From assembly GCA_027313505.1 (NCBI GenBank), contig DAHVDN010000008.1, forward strand, positions 1-64,000: DNA of 64,000 nucleotides. Reading direction: 5' to 3'. Below, piece by piece: positions 26,830-35,199 of this stretch. The DNA comes from Candidatus Dormiibacterota bacterium. GTDB taxonomy: Bacteria; Chloroflexota; Dormibacteria; Aeolococcales; Bog-877. Positions within the stretch are counted from its first letter, which is position 1. Every line of letters starts with the position of its first letter. A program made the position numbers and the translations under genes. The notes beneath the pieces were generated by a model. That model saw only the letters and a program-made list of their open reading frames with translations, searched no databases and was not told the DNA's origin.

Positions 26830-27952
26830 GGCGTTGCCGTCTACTCGTATCGAGCGGGCCCGACTGCGGGTGGTGTCCCTGCCTTTGGTCTCCCCGTTCA
26901 CGACCAGCTTCGGTACGCAAACGGAACGCCGAGCGTTGATGGTCGAGCTCTTCGGAGAGGGCCTGATTGGGATTGGCGAATGCGCCGCCGGTGTCGACCC
27001 TGGCTACTCGTCGGAGACCTACCTCACTGCCATGGAGGCGCTACGCCGGCACATCCTGCCTTCAATCCTGGGCCGTGAGAAGGCCGACCTCCTCGCCCAG
27101 GTCAAACGCTGGGAGTGGGTGAGGGGGCACAACATGGCCAAGGCAGCGGTTGAGATGGCCCTTTTGGATAAATTGGGTCAGGCTGCCGATCTCAGCCTGA
27201 GCGTCATTCTGGGTGGGGAAAAGGAAAGAATCGCGTGTGGGGTCAGTATCGGGATCCAGACTTCGGTAGAGGCTACCCTCGACGTCATCGAGGGCTACCT
27301 GACCCGGGGCTATCAGAGGATCAAGCTCAAGTGCAAGCCTGGGTACGACCTACAGCTCGCGGAGGCGGTGCGCTCAAGATTCCCGAGTACTCCGGTGATG
27401 TTGGACGCCAATAGTGCCTACAGCCTCGACGACCTCCCGCGGCTGCGTGAGCTGGATCGGTTCAATCTGATGATGATTGAGCAGCCACTTGCCCACGACG
27501 ACCTAATCGACCACGCGGCGCTGCAAGCTCAGATCGAGACTCCGGTGTGCCTCGACGAGAGCGTGGAGTCTCTGGCGGATCTTCGGGCCGCGCTCCGGCT
27601 GCAATCGGGCCGCATCCTCAACATCAAGGCAGGGAGGGTTGCAGGTCTCATCCCCGCCGTCGAGATCCACGATCACTGTCTGGCGGCCGGCTGGCCGGTC
27701 TGGTGCGGCGGGATGCTGGAGACGGGCGTGGGTCGGGCGGCCAATCTGGCACTTGCCTCACTGCCGGGCTTCACACTGCCGGGCGATACCTCAGCCAGTG
27801 ACCGGTACTTCAGCAGGGACCTGCTAACCGAGCCATTCACCCTTGCGGCCGACGGCACCATGGCAGTCCCCACCGGTCCGGGGCTCGGAGTGAACCTGGA
27901 CCGCGATCGACTGGACGAGGCGACCATCCACCTTGAAGAGGTCAGCCTTTGA
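26819..27952 (+). CDS. N-succinylamino acid racemase / o-succinylbenzoate synthase (enolase superfamily)
   Basis: 377 residues from the ATG at 26819, which overlaps the M20 stop. Enolase-superfamily (MLE subgroup) barrel with the catalytic Lys pair in IKLKCKPG (about 168-170) and NIKAGRV (about 268). Metal ligands are in MLDANSAY (about 194), IEQPL (about 220) and CLDESV (about 243). The N-terminal capping domain is FTTSFGTQTERRALMVE. NSAR/OSBS proteins racemise N-succinylamino acids or make o-succinylbenzoate for menaquinone. No other men genes are present and the partner is an M20 hydrolase, so the NSAR role is favoured here. Confidence 0.88.
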   Translation: MRLEALPSTRIERARLRVVSLPLVSPFTTSFGTQTERRALMVELFGEGLIGIGECAAGVDPGYSSETYLTAMEALRRHILPSILGREKADLLAQVKRWEWVRGHNMAKAAVEMALLDKLGQAADLSLSVILGGEKERIACGVSIGIQTSVEATLDVIEGYLTRGYQRIKLKCKPGYDLQLAEAVRSRFPSTPVMLDANSAYSLDDLPRLRELDRFNLMMIEQPLAHDDLIDHAALQAQIETPVCLDESVESLADLRAALRLQSGRILNIKAGRVAGLIPAVEIHDHCLAAGWPVWCGGMLETGVGRAANLALASLPGFTLPGDTSASDRYFSRDLLTEPFTLAADGTMAVPTGPGLGVNLDRDRLDEATIHLEEVSL

Positions 27953-28034
27953 GGGAGGTGTACAGGAGTAGGGCGAAGCGCTGCTCTCCTACGACTCGTA
28001 GGCATATGCGCTCGATGCGCCACCGTTGTCCGCG
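27953..28034. other. Short intergenic gap with small hairpin
   Basis: 82 bp after the racemase gene. CCTACG-ACT-CGTAGG (27988-28002) forms a 6-bp stem with a 3-nt loop; no T run follows. Possible weak terminator or the leader of the next gene. Confidence 0.25.
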
Positions 28035-28676
28035 ATGAGCAGCGTGGTGGTGGTCGGCGATCCTGACTTCGTCCTCCGGACTCGACAGCTCTTGCCGAAC
28101 TTCCAGGTGCTCGGGATCACCGACGACGCGGAATTGGGTGATCCTGTGACGAGCATCACCACGATCCGGCGGCTCATAGAGACCTCCCGCCCGCCTGAGG
28201 CCGTGGTGTGCTCGGGCGCTCCGGGATTCACCCTACTCAGTCAGTTAACCCACTTCTCCGCCAGCAGATGCTTCGTCTGCCCCACTCCTGCGGCGGGCTG
28301 GCCGCCGGCCACCCTCCAATGGATCACAGAGGCGACCGGGATGACCCTGATCTCCTCCCTCGACTCACTTCCGGCGGCGATGCTCGGGCGGGGGACGGTT
28401 TCCCCAGCAGGCGCGTCCGACCCGCCGGGCCAGGCGTCCACCGCCTTAGCCCCAGCGGCGCAGCCCGACTCCGTGAGCGCCCCGAGGGGCGACCGCAGCT
28501 ACGAGTGGGCGGAAGCGACTCCTGTCCAGGTACCGCCACCGCCGGTCTCTCTGGACCGGGAACCTGCGCCCACCTTGCCGCAAATCATTGATGCAGGGCC
28601 GGGTCCCGCGCAACCCCAGACGGCCTACCTGCCCACCGACATTCTCAGGCCGCTGCGGCCTCGTTCGGGCTCATAG
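28035..28676 (+). CDS. Unknown protein with receiver-like N-terminal domain
   Basis: 213 residues from the ATG at 28035; a TTG at 28026 is also possible. Residues 1-115 have the alternating strand/helix look of an atypical receiver or Rossmann domain (SSVVVVGDPDFVLRTRQLL, PPEAVVCSGAPGF, RCFVCPTPAAG), but the usual acidic pocket and Lys are not evident. The rest is a low-complexity Pro/Ala/Ser tail (VQVPPPPVSLDREPAPTLPQ) ending in basic residues. No family named. It is followed by two more orphan genes within a few bases to about 60 bp. Confidence 0.55.
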   Translation: MSSVVVVGDPDFVLRTRQLLPNFQVLGITDDAELGDPVTSITTIRRLIETSRPPEAVVCSGAPGFTLLSQLTHFSASRCFVCPTPAAGWPPATLQWITEATGMTLISSLDSLPAAMLGRGTVSPAGASDPPGQASTALAPAAQPDSVSAPRGDRSYEWAEATPVQVPPPPVSLDREPAPTLPQIIDAGPGPAQPQTAYLPTDILRPLRPRSGS

Positions 28677-28679
28677 GCC

Positions 28680-29087
28680 GTGCCCAGCATGCCTCTCCGG
28701 CGCCGGTCATCCCATTCGGAGCTCCTGAGTCGCGCCCGATCCGAGGTACAGCGAGCGCTGTCGGTGCTCGATGACGCGGCCATGACGGGGAACCTGGCTC
28801 GCCTGGGACAAGCGTTTGCCGGTGACGCCCTGAGTGAGGTGAGGTCTCGATTCAGCGCCTACCAGATGGCAGGGATACAGGTGAGCCCGTTTCGAGAGTC
28901 CCTGCATCTTGAGATGCTCCAGGACAAGAGCTCTGGCTCGACGCGCGCGCGGGTGAGGTATCGTGATCGGACGAGCTTCCTTTGCGCCGGTGCCCAACCG
29001 ACGACCGCGAACGACCCCGTCCAGCTCGTGGTGTCGCTGGACACCACCCAAGACCCGTGGAAAGTGGTGTCGGTGTTGGAGGAGTGA
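28680..29087 (+). CDS. Unknown protein, possible NTF2/IMS-like domain
   Basis: 135 residues, GTG start 3 bp after the previous stop. N-terminus basic, then a helix (LLSRARSEVQRALSVLDDAAMTGNLARLGQAFAGDAL) and a strand-rich C-half (ESLHLEMLQDKSSGSTRARVRYRDRTSF, PVQLVVSLDTTQDPWKVVSVLEE). The pattern of helix, 'exposure' helix and antiparallel strands ending W-K-V-V is NTF2/IMS-like (ARC6-type). No signal peptide, so probably cytosolic. Tight spacing suggests a functional pair with the preceding gene. Confidence 0.55.
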   Translation: MPSMPLRRRSSHSELLSRARSEVQRALSVLDDAAMTGNLARLGQAFAGDALSEVRSRFSAYQMAGIQVSPFRESLHLEMLQDKSSGSTRARVRYRDRTSFLCAGAQPTTANDPVQLVVSLDTTQDPWKVVSVLEE

Positions 29088-29149
29088 GAGATTGAGGCGG
29101 CTCATTCCAGCGTGCTACGCTGGAAGTCGGATAGGGACCGACCGAGGAC

Positions 29150-29641
29150 ATGAGGGGGCTCGACGGATTTGATCAGGATGTTGTATTGAGTCAGACGCCA
29201 CCAGTAGACCCCGGCGATGGCGGCCCTGCCGAGGAGGAGTCCATCTCCCAGGCCGAATCGGCAGATGAGGAGATCATCCTGGTTGAGGAGGGAGATCTCG
29301 ATGACGAGATCCCCGAGGCGGAGGTGGTAGTGGCGGCGCGTCCGGCTCCCAGATCCTCCCCGCCACGACCGTGGGGCGGTAACCGAGGCAACGTGTCTCA
29401 GGAGGACCTCTCCCCTGAGGAATTGACTCCCGAGATGCGGTGGCCACCGGGCACCTGGGTCAAGGTCAACGACATAATCCGTCACAGTACCGGAGAGCCG
29501 ATTGGGTCTTTGGCCGTTGGCGACATTGGTCAGGTGACGGCCGCGCTGTCCCAGACCCTGGTGGTGCTCTTTCCCACCCGTGACAATCGCCGCGAGGTGG
29601 TCCACATCGACTCCATTGAGGCGGTCGACCCACCCGGCTAG
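29150..29641 (+). CDS. Acidic protein with C-terminal SH3-like domain, unknown
   Basis: 163 residues. The first half is strongly acidic and disordered (AEEESISQAESADEEIILVEEGDLDDEIPEAE), then a Pro/Arg linker. A domain of about 65 residues follows with KOW/SH3-like strands (GTWVKVNDIIRH, GEPIGSLAVGDIGQVTAAL, QTLVVLFPTRDNRREVVHIDSIEAVD). This resembles small barrel domains that bind RNA or proteins. I do not recognise a named family. It lies between the two orphan genes and folB. Confidence 0.55.
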   Translation: MRGLDGFDQDVVLSQTPPVDPGDGGPAEEESISQAESADEEIILVEEGDLDDEIPEAEVVVAARPAPRSSPPRPWGGNRGNVSQEDLSPEELTPEMRWPPGTWVKVNDIIRHSTGEPIGSLAVGDIGQVTAALSQTLVVLFPTRDNRREVVHIDSIEAVDPPG

Positions 29642-29682
29642 CTCCCTCGAGCCCAGGCGCCGGTGCCGCTATCCTCTTCATC

Positions 29683-30078
29683 GTGAGTGAGAATGTGATA
29701 GAGGGCTCAGAGCCGCCGACTTCTGTCCGGGGTCGTCTGCTCCTGCACGGACTGCGCTTTTTTGGCCACCACGGTTGTCGCGCTGAGGAACGCACGCTGG
29801 GCTCCCACTTCGTAGTGGATGTGGAGCTCAGAACCGATATCGGATCCGCGGCGGCCTCAGACCAACTCGATTCAACGGTCAACTACTCGGAGGTCTATCG
29901 CCAGGTCCGCACCCTAACGGAAGAGACGGCGTTCAACCTTCTGGAGACGCTGGCCACCCGGATTGCCCAGACCCTGCTGCGAATGTCGGGGGTTCTTGAG
30001 GTGACCGTCAGAGTGACCAAGCAGCCAAGACTTCCGGGCCAAACGGCCGGCTTCGCGGTAGAGGTGACGTTGTCCTAG
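29683..30078 (+). CDS. folB: Dihydroneopterin aldolase
   Basis: 131 residues, GTG start; family length about 120. FolB signatures: LLLHGLRFFGHHGCRAEER (substrate-binding GxxxxxGC/HGxxxxE block), SHFVVDVEL, DSTVNYSEVYRQV (VNYxxV) and FNLLETLATRIAQTLL (E-LA). It converts dihydroneopterin to hydroxymethyldihydropterin plus glycolaldehyde in folate synthesis. FolK or FolP, often adjacent, are not recognised downstream. Confidence 0.92.
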   Translation: MSENVIEGSEPPTSVRGRLLLHGLRFFGHHGCRAEERTLGSHFVVDVELRTDIGSAAASDQLDSTVNYSEVYRQVRTLTEETAFNLLETLATRIAQTLLRMSGVLEVTVRVTKQPRLPGQTAGFAVEVTLS

Positions 30079-30699
30079 CGGGACTTTCAGAAGTTGGTGG
30101 TGCCAGGCGCCGGTTCAGGCGGCGCTGTCGCAGCTGGCGGGGGATCCGGATCCGGTCGCTTCCATCGGACCGCCGCTTCCCCAAAATCAGTGGGCACCTG
30201 CTTGGTCCTGGCCGCCACCATCCGAGTGGTACGGAACAACGGAACTGCGCCGCATCTTCGGGATATCTCCCGGCCAACTGCGCCGCCAGGCCCTCTGGCA
30301 GGCAATGAACGGGTACCCGAGGCTGGCTCGAGAGCAATCATGGGCGAGGCGTTGCAGAAGGCACGGCGCAACTGCCGCTGGGCCATGAGGTGGTCGCCCT
30401 CGACTTCACCAACCGCTTCGCCGAGATCGACAGCGGCACGGGCCAGCCCCAGATGCACCGTCGAGGTCATAACCAGGCGCATCGCTACGACCAGCGCCGG
30501 GTGGACAAGGGCGGTATCAGCTGTGTGAGCTCGGGGCCTCCGAGCCAGCCGGCCCCGCACCGCTGCCGTTTTCTATTTCAGAGCACCGCGGGCGTTGCTC
30601 GCCGACCTGGACCAGGGCACCGAGTCCCTTTTTTCTACCCTGCGGCCGGCAGCGGTCATCAGTGGAACCCCTCTCGCCAGCAAAGCCTGCTCGAGGCTA
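30079..30699. other. Non-genic stretch with unresolved coding-like segments
   Basis: No intact gene. One plus frame directly after folB reads ...EWYGTTELRRIFGISPGQ and LRRQALWQAMNGYPRLAREQ before a TGA. An overlapping frame downstream reads GHEVVALDFTNRFAEIDSGT. Together they look like a frameshifted remnant of one or two genes, but I could not assign a family. The rest up to 30699 shows nothing. Confidence 0.3.
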
Positions 30700-30785
30700 C
30701 CCGGGCCATGGGCTCGCAGGTACGACGGCTGCCCATGCCTCTCCCGAGTTCATGTTGGCCACTGCGCCCGACAACTCTCTGAAGG
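30700..30785. repeat. Direct repeat copy A flanking the ABC exporter
   Basis: This 86-bp segment is about 80% identical by eye to 35056-35140 in the same orientation. Shared blocks are CCCGGGCCAT, CGCAGGTACGAC, CCCGAGTTCA, TTGGCCACTG, GCCCGACAACT and TCTGAAGG. It lies about 570 bp before the exporter operon. It looks like a dispersed intergenic repeat, not a coding region. Confidence 0.75.
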
Positions 30786-31271
30786 CTCGACCGCCGGCCT
30801 GTGAGGGCCCCCGGGCCCGGCGAGATCACTGGCGGAAGCTGCCAGTCAGCTGGGCCGGATAGGTGTCGGGACTGGTGGCAGCTCCGGCGGGGACCTCCCC
30901 GTGGCTCGTGCCCACACCGCCTGCGGTCGCGAAGGGCCGGACGACTGGGGGCCTGCGCCGGATCGCGGGCCACCGGCTGCTGCTGCCCTGAGGAACCGCT
31001 CCAGTCGACCCAGGAAACAACTGCTTCTGGGCGGATCTTAGGGCCACTACAGTGGTCCATATGATGGCCCTCATTGAAGCTCTTCGCGTGTGCCATCATT
31101 GATCCCACCCACTCTGGCGGGGCGGCCAGCCACCCCCTCTGCTGACCCGAGCCCATCCGGGCGACTTGGCCCGGCGACCGAGCGGGCGAGGGGCCTGGCG
31201 GCGCCTGCGGTGGGATGCGCTCCAAAGACTGGCCGTAGCGCCAGCCGCCGGCGGTTACGGGAGGTCTGAGC
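30786..31271. promoter_or_regulatory. Leader of the ABC exporter operon with two hairpins
   Basis: About 490 bp without a supported gene. Two inverted repeats sit close together: GGGCCAC-taca-GTGGTCC (31041-31058, one G-U pair) and ATGATGGC...GCCATCAT (31061-31068/31092-31099, perfect 8 bp). They may be operator sites or an RNA leader controlling the exporter; no promoter boxes are clear. The rest is unremarkable. Confidence 0.35.
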
Positions 31272-33008
31272 GTGGCCCTGATCCGGATGATGCGCGAGCG
31301 CCTGGCTCGATACCGGGGTCCGGTGGCGTTGGTGGTGGTACTCACGGCGCTCCAGACCGCGGTCGGGCTGTACCTTCCCAATCTCACCGCAAACATCATC
31401 AACGACGGCATCGCCAAGGGCAATATCAGCTACATCTGGGATACCGGTGGACTGATGCTCGGGCTGACCCTCGTCCAAGGCGTGGTCGCCGTAGTCGCCG
31501 TGTTTTGGGCCTCGAGGATCTCGATGGGGGTGGGCCGCGATCTCCGTGACGCCATCTTTCGTCGGGTCCTGCTGTTCTCAGCTCGAGAGATGAATCACTT
31601 CGGGACGCCCTCGCTGATCACCCGCAACACCAATGACGTGCAACAGATCCAGCTATTTCTACAGATGGCCCTGACCATCATGGTGGGGGCCCCGATCATG
31701 ATGGTTGGGGGCATCATCATGGCGCTCACCGAAGACGCGACCCTCTCTTTGCTGCTGGTGGTCGCGGTCCCTCTGATGGCCATCGTAGTCGGGACGATGC
31801 TTTTTGTGGCCGTCCCTCAGTTCCAGGCCATGCAGGTCAAGATCGACCGGATCAACCAGGTGCTGCGCGAGCAGATCACCGGGGTACGTGTGATCCGGGC
31901 TTTCGTCCGATCCGGATATGAGACCGACCGCTTCGCGGTGGCCAACGCCAACCTCACCCACACCGGCCTGAGAGTCAACCGGATCTTCGTGCTCGCCTTT
32001 CCCACCTTGATGGGGATCATGAACCTCACCAGCGTGGCCGTGCTCTGGTTCGGTGGGGGATTGATTGGCCGGGGACAAATGCCCATCGGGAACATGACCG
32101 CTTTCCTGGCTTACATCCTGCAGATCCTGATGTCAGTCCTGATGGCGGTGATGATGGTGATCCTGGTCCCCCGAGCCGAGGCCAGTGCGGAACGGGTTAA
32201 CGCAGTGATCGCCACGGTGCCAGCTATCGCCTCCCCACCCGACCCCGCGTCCCCGCCCGCCTCCTCGGGCCGCATTGAACTGCGCAACGTGGGCTTCGCC
32301 TACCCCGGGGGGGAGCATCCGGTGCTGGAGGGGCTTTCGTTCGAACTCATGCCCGGTCAGACCAGCGCCATCATCGGTGGCACTGGGGTTGGCAAGACCA
32401 CCCTTCTGGGTCTGATCATGCGTTCCTTCGATGTCACCTCCGGCGGGTTGCTGGTCGACGGCGTGGACGTCCGCGAGTGGGCGCTGGACGACCTTTGGGC
32501 CCAGATCGGGCTGGTGCCCCAGCAGGCGTACCTCTTCAGTGGAACCGTGGGTGACAACCTTCGGTTTGGCAGGGACGGCGCCTCGGACGCCGAGCTGTGG
32601 CACGCCCTAGAGGTGGCCCAAGCCAGCGACTTCGTGGCCGCCATGGGGGGGCAGCTGGAGGCCACCATCGATCAGGGCGGGACCAATGTCTCTGGAGGTC
32701 AGCGCCAGCGGCTCTCGATCGCCCGAGCTCTGGTGAAGCAACCGCGGATCTACCTCTTCGACGACTGCTTCTCGGCTCTCGACGCGGCCACCGACGCCCG
32801 GCTGCGAGCGGCGCTGAAAGCCGAGACCCGCCAGAGCAGCGTGGTCATCGTGGCCCAGAGGGTGAGCACCATCCTCAGCGCTGAACAGATCATAGTTCTC
32901 GACGGGGGAAGGGTGGTGGGCAGCGGCACCCACGCGGAGCTTTTGACCAGCTGCACCGCTTACCGGGAGATCGTGGCGTCCCAGCTGGGAGAGGAGGCGG
33001 CCGCATGA
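31272..33008 (+). CDS. ABC exporter half-transporter with degenerate Walker B
   Basis: 578 residues, GTG start. A six-helix exporter domain (about 1-320) is fused to a nucleotide-binding domain. Walker A GGTGVGKTTLL, Q-loop LVPQQAYLF, signature NVSGGQRQRL, Walker B IYLFDDCFSALD, H-loop replaced in VVIVAQRVSTI (Gln where His is usual). Asp replaces the catalytic Glu after Walker B and the switch His is Gln. This is the degenerate half of a heterodimeric exporter such as TM287/288 or BmrCD. Partner: the next gene (ATGA overlap). Likely exports drugs or lipids. Confidence 0.92.
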   Translation: MALIRMMRERLARYRGPVALVVVLTALQTAVGLYLPNLTANIINDGIAKGNISYIWDTGGLMLGLTLVQGVVAVVAVFWASRISMGVGRDLRDAIFRRVLLFSAREMNHFGTPSLITRNTNDVQQIQLFLQMALTIMVGAPIMMVGGIIMALTEDATLSLLLVVAVPLMAIVVGTMLFVAVPQFQAMQVKIDRINQVLREQITGVRVIRAFVRSGYETDRFAVANANLTHTGLRVNRIFVLAFPTLMGIMNLTSVAVLWFGGGLIGRGQMPIGNMTAFLAYILQILMSVLMAVMMVILVPRAEASAERVNAVIATVPAIASPPDPASPPASSGRIELRNVGFAYPGGEHPVLEGLSFELMPGQTSAIIGGTGVGKTTLLGLIMRSFDVTSGGLLVDGVDVREWALDDLWAQIGLVPQQAYLFSGTVGDNLRFGRDGASDAELWHALEVAQASDFVAAMGGQLEATIDQGGTNVSGGQRQRLSIARALVKQPRIYLFDDCFSALDAATDARLRAALKAETRQSSVVIVAQRVSTILSAEQIIVLDGGRVVGSGTHAELLTSCTAYREIVASQLGEEAAA

Positions 33009-34945
33009 TGCGGGGGCCGGGGGCCGGTCCCCGAGTGGGACCAGGCGGTGGCATTTCGCCACCGCAGGCGGCCAAGGATCTCCGCGCCACCCTGCGCCAA
33101 CTGGTAGGACGACTTCGTCCCGAATGGGGCGCCATCGTTGCCTCGGTATTGCTGGCTGCCACCGGAATCGCTCTGGTTGTGATCGCTCCTCGCATCATCG
33201 GGACCGCCACCAATGTGATATTCAACGGGGTGCTGGGCAAGACCCTCCCCGCCGGACTGACCAAGGCTCAGGCGGTGGCGTACCTGCGCGCCCACGGGGA
33301 GGGACAGGTGGCCCAGCTTGTCTCCGGGAGCGGTGTGGTGCCGGGCAAAGGCATTGACCTAACCCGGTTGGGCGAGCTGCTGGGCGTGGTCGCCCTGCTC
33401 TACCTAGTGGGCGCGGTTTTCTCCTGGATGCAGGGCTTCATCATGGCCGGGGTCGCCCAGCGCACCGTCCAGCGCATGCGCCGGGACGTGGAGGACAAGC
33501 TCTCCCGGTTGCCTTTGCGCTACTTCGACAGCCATCCGCATGGCGATGTTCTGAGCCGGGTCACCAATGACATAGACAACATCACCACCACCATCCAGCA
33601 GGGCCTCAGCCAGCTACTCACCTCGCTGCTGACCATCATCGGAGTCCTCGCCATGATGCTGCTGCTGAGCCCGGTTCTGGCGGTCATTTCGTTGATCACG
33701 GTGCCGCTGTCGATGGGGGTGACCTTGCTGGTGGCGCGCCGATCTCAGGTCCAGTTCGGGGCCCAGTGGCAGCGCACGGGGTCGGTGAATTCCCTAGTCG
33801 AGCAGACCCACACTGGGCACGCTCTGGTTCAGGTCTACGGCCGCAGCCGCAAGGTCATGGAGGACTTCGAGAAGGAGAACCAGGGTCTTTACGAACCCAG
33901 CTTCCGGGCCCAGTTCCTTTCCGGAATCATCCAGCCGGCGATGCTCTTCTTGGCCAACCTCAACTACGTGGCGATCGCCGCGCTGGGAGGCTATTGGGTG
34001 GTGTCCGGGTCCATGACCCTGGGCGACATCCAGGCGTTCATCCAGTACTCCCGCCAGTTCACCAATCCAATCACCCAGATCGCCAGCCAGATGAACATGT
34101 TGCAGTCCGGGCTGGCTTCGGCGGAGCGTGTCTTCGAGTTCCTCGGCTCCGAGGAGGAGGCGCCAGACCTGGCACAGTCGGTCGTGGCGCCGGCGCCGAT
34201 CGGGCACGTCCTGCTCGACCACGTCTACTTCAGCTATCAGCCGGACCGACCCCTGATCGAAGGCTTCACCCTGGAGGTAGAGCCCGGGCAGACGGTCGCC
34301 ATCGTGGGCCCGACCGGAGCAGGGAAGACCACGGTGGTCAACCTTCTGATGCGCTTCTACGAGATCGACTCCGGCCACATCTACCTGGATGGGGTCGACT
34401 CCCAGCAGCTCACCAGGGAAGAGGTTCGCAGCCGCTTTGGCATGGTGCTTCAGGACACCTGGCTATTCGCAGGCAGCATTCTAGACAACATCGCCTACGG
34501 CAAGGTGGGAGCCGACCCCGAGGATGTGCTCCGGGCGGCCCAGGCCGCCTTTGTGGACCAGTTCGTGCGCACCCTGCCGGAGGGCTACGAAACTCTCCTG
34601 GACGGGGACGCGTCCAACATCTCTTCGGGCCAGCGCCAGCTGCTCACGATCGCCAGGGCATTCCTGGCCGACCCCGCGATTCTGATCCTGGACGAGGCCA
34701 CCAGCAATGTCGACACCCGCACCGAGGTCCTGATCCAAGAGGCGATGGCCCGCCTGCGCCACGGTAGGACCAGCTTCGTGATCGCCCATCGGCTCTCCAC
34801 CATCCGCAACGCCGACTCGATCGTGGTCATGGACCAGGGCAGGATCATCGAGCAGGGTAGCCATCCCCAGCTGATGGAGCGCCGGGGCTTCTATTACGAC
34901 CTGTACCAGAGTCAATTCACAGCTGCACTGGACGTGGCCAGCTAG
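33005..34945 (+). CDS. ABC exporter half-transporter, catalytic partner
   Basis: 646 residues, overlapping the first half-gene by 4 nt. Membrane domain with an extended extracellular loop after helix 1 (about residues 75-120, GKTLPAGLTKAQAVAYLRAHGEG), then the nucleotide-binding domain. Walker A GPTGAGKTTVV, Q-loop MVLQDTWLF, signature ISSGQRQLL, Walker B ILILDEATSNVD (catalytic Glu intact), H-loop SFVIAHRLSTI. The signature carries SSGQ instead of SGGQ. It supplies the canonical ATPase residues that its partner lacks, making an asymmetric heterodimer in the membrane. Confidence 0.93.
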   Translation: MMRGPGAGPRVGPGGGISPPQAAKDLRATLRQLVGRLRPEWGAIVASVLLAATGIALVVIAPRIIGTATNVIFNGVLGKTLPAGLTKAQAVAYLRAHGEGQVAQLVSGSGVVPGKGIDLTRLGELLGVVALLYLVGAVFSWMQGFIMAGVAQRTVQRMRRDVEDKLSRLPLRYFDSHPHGDVLSRVTNDIDNITTTIQQGLSQLLTSLLTIIGVLAMMLLLSPVLAVISLITVPLSMGVTLLVARRSQVQFGAQWQRTGSVNSLVEQTHTGHALVQVYGRSRKVMEDFEKENQGLYEPSFRAQFLSGIIQPAMLFLANLNYVAIAALGGYWVVSGSMTLGDIQAFIQYSRQFTNPITQIASQMNMLQSGLASAERVFEFLGSEEEAPDLAQSVVAPAPIGHVLLDHVYFSYQPDRPLIEGFTLEVEPGQTVAIVGPTGAGKTTVVNLLMRFYEIDSGHIYLDGVDSQQLTREEVRSRFGMVLQDTWLFAGSILDNIAYGKVGADPEDVLRAAQAAFVDQFVRTLPEGYETLLDGDASNISSGQRQLLTIARAFLADPAILILDEATSNVDTRTEVLIQEAMARLRHGRTSFVIAHRLSTIRNADSIVVMDQGRIIEQGSHPQLMERRGFYYDLYQSQFTAALDVAS

Positions 34946-35199
34946 GGAGAGCCGGCGTCGCAGGTCGGCAGCTTGGAAATCGGAGCAGCCTTCTGGTGGA
35001 CACCGCTGCTGAGTGCATCGCTGCTTTAGCCTCGCACCCGGAATGGCTCCCCGGGCCCGGGCCATCGGAACGCAGGTACGACCCGGCCGAAGCCTCCCCC
35101 GAGTTCAATTTGGCCACTGGGCCCGACAACTATCTGAAGGTCCCACTGAGAGGCCCCAGACGGCACCGCGAGGGGACTCTTCGATGGGGATCTGCCCCG
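34946..35199. other. Intergenic region after the ABC operon
   Basis: 254 bp. Holds repeat copy B (35056-35140). No gene is supported; ORFs crossing it read only repeat sequence. It ends just before the ATG of the second T4SS-like locus. Confidence 0.5.
35056..35140. repeat. Direct repeat copy B flanking the ABC exporter
   Basis: 85 bp, same orientation as 30700-30785 and about 80% identical by eye, with conserved blocks separated by a few substitutions and a one- to two-base gap. Together the copies bracket the exporter operon, about 4.4 kb apart. Confidence 0.75.

Noticed and set aside
34996-35199. N-terminal extension of the small membrane protein ORF
   Set aside because: It translates the intergenic direct repeat; the same peptide-like pattern appears upstream of the ABC operon where no gene exists.
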